From the NCBI GenBank assembly GCA_028749235.1, contig JAQULS010000016.1, positions 1-35,456 on the forward strand: a stretch of 35,456 nucleotides of DNA. The letters are read 5' to 3'. Under the pieces are notes generated by a model. The model had not been told where the DNA came from. It did not search any database and worked only from the letters and a program-made list of their open reading frames with translations. Below are positions 31,262 through 35,456 of this stretch, in pieces. Position numbers and translations under genes: made by a program. The stretch's first letter is position 1. Every line of letters begins with the position of its first letter. The DNA is from Acidobacteriota bacterium (lineage in GTDB: Bacteria; Acidobacteriota; Aminicenantia; Aminicenantales; UBA4085).

Positions 31262-33373
31262 TCAGTTCAGGGGAACCTGCTTCATCATCAGGTTTTCGAC
31301 GAAAAACTCCAGCATCCGGTTGTTGTCGACGGCGGTATGGCCGCGGTCGGGCCCGACCTGGACCTCGAAGTTCTTGCCGGCCTTCTGCAGGGCGGTGATG
31401 AGCTGCATGGCGTTGGTCGGGTGGACGTTGTTGTCCGCCGTGCCGTAGTAGAGCATCAGCCGGCCCTTGAGGTCCTTGGCGTAGTTCATGGCGTTGCCGG
31501 CCTCGTAGCCTTCCTTGTTCTCCTGCGGGATCCACATGTACCGCTCGGTATAGATCGAGTCGTACTGGTACCAGGAGGTGACGGAGGACTGGGCGCAGGC
31601 GGCGGTGAAGACGTCGGGGTGGCGGAGTAGGCACATGGCCGAGGCGTAGCCGCCGTAGGACGTGCCGTAGATGCCGACCCGGGTCTTGTCGAAGTAGGGC
31701 CGGTCGTAGAGCGACTTGACTCCGGCGGCCTGGTCGTCGATCTCGATGATGCCCAACTTCTCGTAGATCGAGTCCATGGCCTTCTTGCCGCGGCCGGAGG
31801 AGCCGCGGAAATCGAAGGAGGCGACCAGGAAGCCGAGCTCGCAGACGAGATTCGGCCTCGCATACGTCTCGCTGGCGCCGTTCCAGCCGGGGCCGGCATA
31901 AACGCTGACCAGGAGCGGGTATTTCTTATTGGCGTCGAAGTTCGACGGGAACTGGAGGATGCCGAAGAGATCGGTCTTGCCGTCAGCCGCTTTAAATTTA
32001 AGGAGCTCGGCTTTCTTGATCCCCAGGGCATCGTACTTGGACGTGTCCTGCTTATACAGCTCGGCCATCAGCTTGCCCTTGGCATCCCGCAGGGTCGTGA
32101 TCGCGGGCACGTTGTGGGTCTGGGCCGTGTCGACGAAGTACTTGCCGTCGGGCGACAGGGAAACCGAGTGGTTCATGGCCGGATCGGTCAGCCGGACGTC
32201 CTTCTTGCCGTCGAGGCCGATGCGATGGAGCTGCATCATCATGTGATTGGCGCCGTCGCGGGCCATGTAGTAGAGCTGGCCCGCCTTCTCGTCGAGCTTG
32301 ATGATCGGACCGACTTCGAAGGGGTGGTTGGTCACGGTGGCCAGAAGCTTGCCGGAGATGTCGTAGAGGTAGAAGTTCCGGTAGCCGCTGCGCTCCGAGA
32401 CCCACAGAAAGCGCTTGTTGTCTTTGAACCAGGTCAGGGACGGGCTGTTCTCGACCCATCCGGTCGGCCATTCCTCGCGCAGGATGACCCGGACCTTGCC
32501 GGTCGAGGGATCGGCGGCCGCGAACTCCAGGATGTTCTGGCGCCGGTTGGTCCGGTTGAACAGCAATTCCCGCCCGTCGGGCGACCAGGTCACCTCGTAG
32601 ACATAGTGGCCGACGACGCCGTCGTCGAAGGGCTTGCCGTCGCGGACGTCGACCTTGGCCGTCGTCTTGGCGTTGACGTCGTAGATGTAGATTTCGGCTA
32701 CGGGATTGGGCTGGCCGGCCTTGGGATAGGCCTCGATGTCGGGCTTGCTGTAGACCTTGGTCTGGTCCATCTGCAGGAAATAGTCGGGGACCTTGCTCTC
32801 GTCGAACCGGTAATAGGCGATTTTGGTCGAATCGGGCGACCACCACATGGCCGTCGTCTGCCTCAATTCCTCGCCGTAGACCCAGCTGGCCGTGGCGTAC
32901 TTGATGCGGTCCTTCTCGTTGCCCTCCGTGGTCAGGGCGACGGCGTTCTTGCCCTCGCCGTCGGCCAGCCAGAGGTTGCGGTCCTTGTAGAGGGCTTTCC
33001 ATTTCTTGTCGGGCGAGACGGCCTCGGTGGACTGGCGGCCGCGCTCGGGCCCGCCGGGGCGGCGGCCCATCATGTCGCCGGGCTGGGGCGCCTTGCCGGT
33101 GAACTCGACGGCCTTCTTGGCGGCGATATTGTAGGTCCAGGTCTTGCCGTCCTTGGGGAAGGTGAAGGACTTGCCGTCTTCGGCCCAGCGAATGCCGCCG
33201 CCCATGCCCATCATGCCGGGACGGCCGCCGCCGGGCTGGCCGCCCTGCAGATCCTTTTGCATCTGGGCGTAGTGATCGTAGCCGGGATAGGTCTTGAGAC
33301 GATCCTGGGCTCCCAACGATCCGGCCAGGACGGCCAGGGCCAGGAACAGGACGAGAACACTGCGTTTCTTCAT
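31262..33373 (-). CDS. Secreted S9B (dipeptidyl-peptidase-IV-like) prolyl peptidase
   Basis: 703 residues. Signal peptide (about 1-22), a Gly-rich insert (GGQPGGGRPGMMGMGGG, near 47-64), an eight-bladed-propeller-like middle (YYRFDESKVPDYFLQMDQ), then an alpha/beta-hydrolase. The triad is Ser about 571 in GTSYGGY, Asp about 645 in GTADNNVHP, His about 679 in DRGHTAVD. DPP-IV relatives cut dipeptides with Pro (or Hyp) in second position from peptide ends; here in the periplasm or outside. Start ATG 33373 with GGAGG four bases upstream. Beside HypD/HypE this suggests use of Pro/Hyp-rich peptides. Confidence 0.9.
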   Translation of the reverse strand: MKKRSVLVLFLALAVLAGSLGAQDRLKTYPGYDHYAQMQKDLQGGQPGGGRPGMMGMGGGIRWAEDGKSFTFPKDGKTWTYNIAAKKAVEFTGKAPQPGDMMGRRPGGPERGRQSTEAVSPDKKWKALYKDRNLWLADGEGKNAVALTTEGNEKDRIKYATASWVYGEELRQTTAMWWSPDSTKIAYYRFDESKVPDYFLQMDQTKVYSKPDIEAYPKAGQPNPVAEIYIYDVNAKTTAKVDVRDGKPFDDGVVGHYVYEVTWSPDGRELLFNRTNRRQNILEFAAADPSTGKVRVILREEWPTGWVENSPSLTWFKDNKRFLWVSERSGYRNFYLYDISGKLLATVTNHPFEVGPIIKLDEKAGQLYYMARDGANHMMMQLHRIGLDGKKDVRLTDPAMNHSVSLSPDGKYFVDTAQTHNVPAITTLRDAKGKLMAELYKQDTSKYDALGIKKAELLKFKAADGKTDLFGILQFPSNFDANKKYPLLVSVYAGPGWNGASETYARPNLVCELGFLVASFDFRGSSGRGKKAMDSIYEKLGIIEIDDQAAGVKSLYDRPYFDKTRVGIYGTSYGGYASAMCLLRHPDVFTAACAQSSVTSWYQYDSIYTERYMWIPQENKEGYEAGNAMNYAKDLKGRLMLYYGTADNNVHPTNAMQLITALQKAGKNFEVQVGPDRGHTAVDNNRMLEFFVENLMMKQVPLN

Positions 33374-33404
33374 GATTCCTCCGATCCTTTTATGAGCGAA
33401 CATC

Positions 33405-33424
33405 CGGGGGGACAAATCCCCCCG
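33405..33424. repeat. Hairpin between the peptidase and epimerase genes
   Basis: CGGGGGG (33405-33411), loop ACAAAT, CCCCCCG (33418-33424), one base beyond the galM stop. There is no T-run on the minus strand. It may attenuate read-through or protect the mRNA end. Confidence 0.5.
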
Positions 33425-33425
33425 T

Positions 33426-34580
33426 TTATTTCACCGAGAATTTAAAAGTCGTCCGGGTCCGGTACGTATCACCGGGCCGCAGGATGGTCGTGGGGAACGA
33501 CGGCTGGTTGGGCGAATCGGGGAAGTGCTGGGTCTCCAGGCAGAAGCCCCAGTGCTTTCCGTAAGCCCGCCCGCCCTTGCCGGCGATCGTCCCATCGAGG
33601 AAATTGCCCGTATAGAACTGGATGCCGGGCTGATCGGTCAGGACTTCCATGACCCGCCCGCTTCCGGGCTCGACCGCGCGGGCGGCCAGGGCCATCGCCC
33701 CGCCTCCGGAGGTCAGGACGTAGTTGTGGTCGTAGCCGCCGGCGACCCGGTCGATGCGGGAGCCGATGGCTACAGGAGTGGTAAAATCCATCGGCGTTCC
33801 GGCGACCGGGTCGAGCTTGCCGGTCGGGATGAGGCCGGCGTCGACGGGCGTATACCGGTCGGCGGCCAGCGTGATCTCGTGGGTCAGGACGTCGCGCGAG
33901 CCGCCGGTGAAGTTGAAATAGCTGTGGCTGGTGAGGTTGACGGGCGTGGCCTTGTCCGTCGTCGCCTCATAGTCGATCCGCAGCTCGTCGTCGTTGGTCA
34001 GAAGATAGACGACGGTGACGTTCAGGTTTCCCGGATATCCTTCCTCGCCGTCCTTGCTCAGGTAGCCGAGCTTGAGGCCGACTCCGTTGGCTTCTTCGAA
34101 AGGCTCGGCCGTCCAGATGACCTTGTCGAAGCCCTTCACCCCGCCGTGGAGATGGTTTTTGCCGTCGTTGACCGCCAGGACGTAGGTTTTACCTTCCAGG
34201 CTGAAACTCCCCTTGGCGATCCGGTTGCCGTAGCGGCCGACTATGGCGCCGAAGTAGGGCGTCGTTTTGAGGTATCCGTCCAGGGAATCGTAGCCCAGGA
34301 CGCAGTCGGCGAAGGCGCCGGTCCGGTCGGGCAGATCGAGCGAGACGAGGATGGCGCCGTAGGTCATGATCCGGGCCTTGAGGCCGCGGGCATTGACCAG
34401 GGTGTAGATGTCGACGTTCGCGCCGTCGGGCAAGCGCCCGAACGGGGCTTTTTGGATGTTCATGGTCGGTTGTCCTTTCACGGCCTCGGGCACCGGGGCG
34501 GGGGGTTCGGCCTTGCGGCACCCGGCCGCGGCCAAAAGAAGGGCGAGGGAAACGACGGGGAGGAAGAGGGCTTTCTTCAT
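33426..34580 (-). CDS. galM: Lipoprotein aldose 1-epimerase (mutarotase)
   Basis: 384 residues. Signal with lipobox AAGC (Cys21), so it is attached to a membrane on the periplasmic side rather than cytosolic as in E. coli. The GalM fold is clear: GRYGNRIAKGSF, NHLHGGVKGFDK, LTSHSYFNF (catalytic acid His) and LETQHFPDSPNQP (catalytic base Glu). It interconverts alpha and beta anomers of galactose or glucose. Start ATG 34580 with AGGAGG seven bases upstream; the longer frame upstream is not supported. It lies upstream of the peptidase gene with a hairpin between. Confidence 0.92.
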   Translation of the reverse strand: MKKALFLPVVSLALLLAAAGCRKAEPPAPVPEAVKGQPTMNIQKAPFGRLPDGANVDIYTLVNARGLKARIMTYGAILVSLDLPDRTGAFADCVLGYDSLDGYLKTTPYFGAIVGRYGNRIAKGSFSLEGKTYVLAVNDGKNHLHGGVKGFDKVIWTAEPFEEANGVGLKLGYLSKDGEEGYPGNLNVTVVYLLTNDDELRIDYEATTDKATPVNLTSHSYFNFTGGSRDVLTHEITLAADRYTPVDAGLIPTGKLDPVAGTPMDFTTPVAIGSRIDRVAGGYDHNYVLTSGGGAMALAARAVEPGSGRVMEVLTDQPGIQFYTGNFLDGTIAGKGGRAYGKHWGFCLETQHFPDSPNQPSFPTTILRPGDTYRTRTTFKFSVK

Positions 34581-34699
34581 GCGAATCCTCCTGGGGCGGG
34601 AGAACGATATCGGTTCAACGGCAAAGAAACAGAAAAATAACAGAATTCGGGGGGAAAGACAACTTGCCGGGCGGAAGCATCCCCTTCCGACGGGGGGCG

Positions 34700-34728
34700 C
34701 CGGAGTTCCCCGCGCGGGAACTCTCCGG
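34700..34728. repeat. Hairpin in the divergent promoter region
   Basis: GTTCCC-loop-GGGAAC (centre about 34713) is extended by CCGGA/TCCGG after a two-base bulge. It lies between galM and the divergent 34784 gene, so it may be an operator or mRNA leader structure. Low certainty on role. Confidence 0.4.
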
Positions 34729-34743
34729 GACGCATTTCCGTAA

Positions 34744-34749
34744 TAGAAT
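34744..34749 (+). promoter_or_regulatory. Candidate -10 element for the small secreted protein
   Basis: TAGAAT is 35 bases before ATG 34784. No -35 hexamer at normal spacing is visible. It is placed like the TAGAAT of the 19087 gene. Confidence 0.35.
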
Positions 34750-34783
34750 GTGAACAAGGTTGTCTAATCTCGAGGAGGATGTC

Positions 34784-35197
34784 ATGTCAAAGTCGATCCG
34801 ACGCACCGTGATGATCTTTTCCGCCCTGGCCATGACCCTGATCCTGGCGGGGTGGGCCGCGGCCCAGGTTCCGGCCCCAGCCAACGCCCAGACCAAACCC
34901 GAGGATATGAAGAAGCTGTACCTCGAGATCGCGGGCGATTACGTCATCGATATGGAGGGGCAGACCCAGGTCCTCCGGATGTTTGAGAAGGACGGCGCGC
35001 TCTTTGGCGCCCCCATCGACGAGACGCCCGAGGTGTTCAACCCGATCAAGGACAAGCCCTTGTTCTTCGAGGTCACGATCTCTTCCAACGGCAACTCCTT
35101 CGAGGTCCAATTCGTTCGCAACGAGAAGGGCGTCATCTTCAAGTGCATCCTGAACGGCCAGGGGATGACCATCGAAGCTCCGAAGACGATCAAGTAA
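34784..35197 (+). CDS. Small secreted protein of unknown function
   Basis: 137 residues. Signal peptide (about 1-28, ending WAAAQ), then a short Pro/Ala linker and a small beta-rich domain of about 90 residues (LEIAGDYVIDMEGQTQVL, FFEVTISSNGNSFEVQFVR). The domain resembles lipocalin-like or DUF3471-type add-on domains at the ends of peptidases. ATG 34784 has GAGGAGG six bases upstream; an in-frame ATG at 34760 has no ribosome site. No active-site residues are recognised. Confidence 0.72.
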   Translation: MSKSIRRTVMIFSALAMTLILAGWAAAQVPAPANAQTKPEDMKKLYLEIAGDYVIDMEGQTQVLRMFEKDGALFGAPIDETPEVFNPIKDKPLFFEVTISSNGNSFEVQFVRNEKGVIFKCILNGQGMTIEAPKTIK

Positions 35198-35268
35198 CGG
35201 CGGTCGAGGGGGGTGCTCTCACTAAAGGCCGCGAAATAGAGCGGTCTTGAGTACGGCGCCGGCCGGGC

Positions 35269-35456
35269 TCAGGCTTCGTCGATCGTCTGGCTGAGCGCCC
35301 CCGTGGCCGGGTCTTTATAGATCCGCTTGGTCTTGCCGTCGGGCATCTTCTCGGCCTTGATGAGGATGGCTCCCCCATCCGTTTTAACCGCCGGGCCGCC
35401 CGCGGCCGCGCCCTCCGCCTTCCCCTCCCACCGCTCCAAGCGGATCGGCTGCCAGC
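35269..35456 (-). CDS. C-terminal end of an unidentified protein (runs off the window)
   Basis: A frame open from the window edge to TGA (35269-35271) gives 61 residues, including ILIKAEKMPDGKTKRIYKD, with good codon use. No motif is recognised. The stop is about 70 bases from the converging small-protein gene. Confidence 0.55.
   Translation of the reverse strand, partial: WQPIRLERWEGKAEGAAAGGPAVKTDGGAILIKAEKMPDGKTKRIYKDPATGALSQTIDEA

Noticed and set aside
31262-33373. Acylaminoacyl peptidase or acetyl-xylan esterase instead of DPP-IV
   Set aside because: The long propeller with RFDESKVPDYF and the triad spacing fit S9B better, although exact specificity stays open.

Overview
The window is GC-rich bacterial DNA with short intergenic gaps. 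It encodes periplasmic lipoproteins, outer-membrane proteins and oxygen-sensitive chemistry (a glycyl radical enzyme with its radical-SAM activase), so it most likely comes from an anaerobic, peptide- and sugar-using Gram-negative bacterium. The protein style (Gly-rich secreted proteins, DPP-IV-type peptidase, ECF sigma units, DUF1302 barrel) resembles Candidatus Aminicenantes/Acidobacteriota; that placement is an inference, because no rRNA or other marker gene is present.

Layout. 1-451: the end of an unidentified gene, its terminator, and two REP-like hairpins with the same TGAA loop. 452-2068: membrane-anchored arylsulfotransferase-like beta-propeller, apparently starting at ATT. 2157-3585 (minus): ECF sigma factor and a membrane coiled-coil partner that is split by an in-frame TGA. 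3777-4181: small zinc-ribbon protein. 4196-9924 (minus): export operon of TetR regulator, MMPL/RND transporter, LolA-like periplasmic protein and DUF1302 barrel, with a near-consensus promoter and a TetR-type operator. 10137-11171: zinc sugar-alcohol/threonine-type dehydrogenase. 11223-14004 (minus): VOC protein, secreted redoxin and GH43 glycosidase. 14156-16687 (minus): second ECF sigma/anti-sigma unit with a Spy/CpxP-like periplasmic protein and a Gly-rich lipoprotein. 16788-21402: GT-C-like membrane glycosyltransferase, a cysteine-less CMD protein and a large toroid-fold secreted protein.

21403-27633 is an accessory island between housekeeping-type genes. It holds one very AT-rich 1285-residue gene (restriction-endonuclease-like N-terminus, TPR-like middle, probable GreA/B C-terminal-like segment, PIN-like nuclease end), which I read as a single-protein conflict or anti-phage system. 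Next to it is an AbiEi/AbiEii type IV toxin-antitoxin operon with a clear promoter and inverted-repeat operator. The AbiE module is bracketed by a 59-bp imperfect direct repeat derived from the 3' end of the neighbouring glycyl radical enzyme gene, which suggests insertion at that gene end.

27634-30947 (minus) encodes a glycyl radical enzyme that matches trans-4-hydroxy-L-proline dehydratase (HypD) and its activase, with a sigma70-like promoter. Beside it lie a DPP-IV-like peptidase (31262-33373) and a lipoprotein aldose epimerase (33426-34580). The peptidase and HypD/HypE together suggest use of proline/hydroxyproline-rich (collagen- or extensin-like) peptides. The window ends with a small secreted protein and the C-terminus of an unidentified minus-strand gene. 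Many plus-strand genes have a TATAAT-like element only 10-25 bases before the start codon, so very short leaders seem common here.
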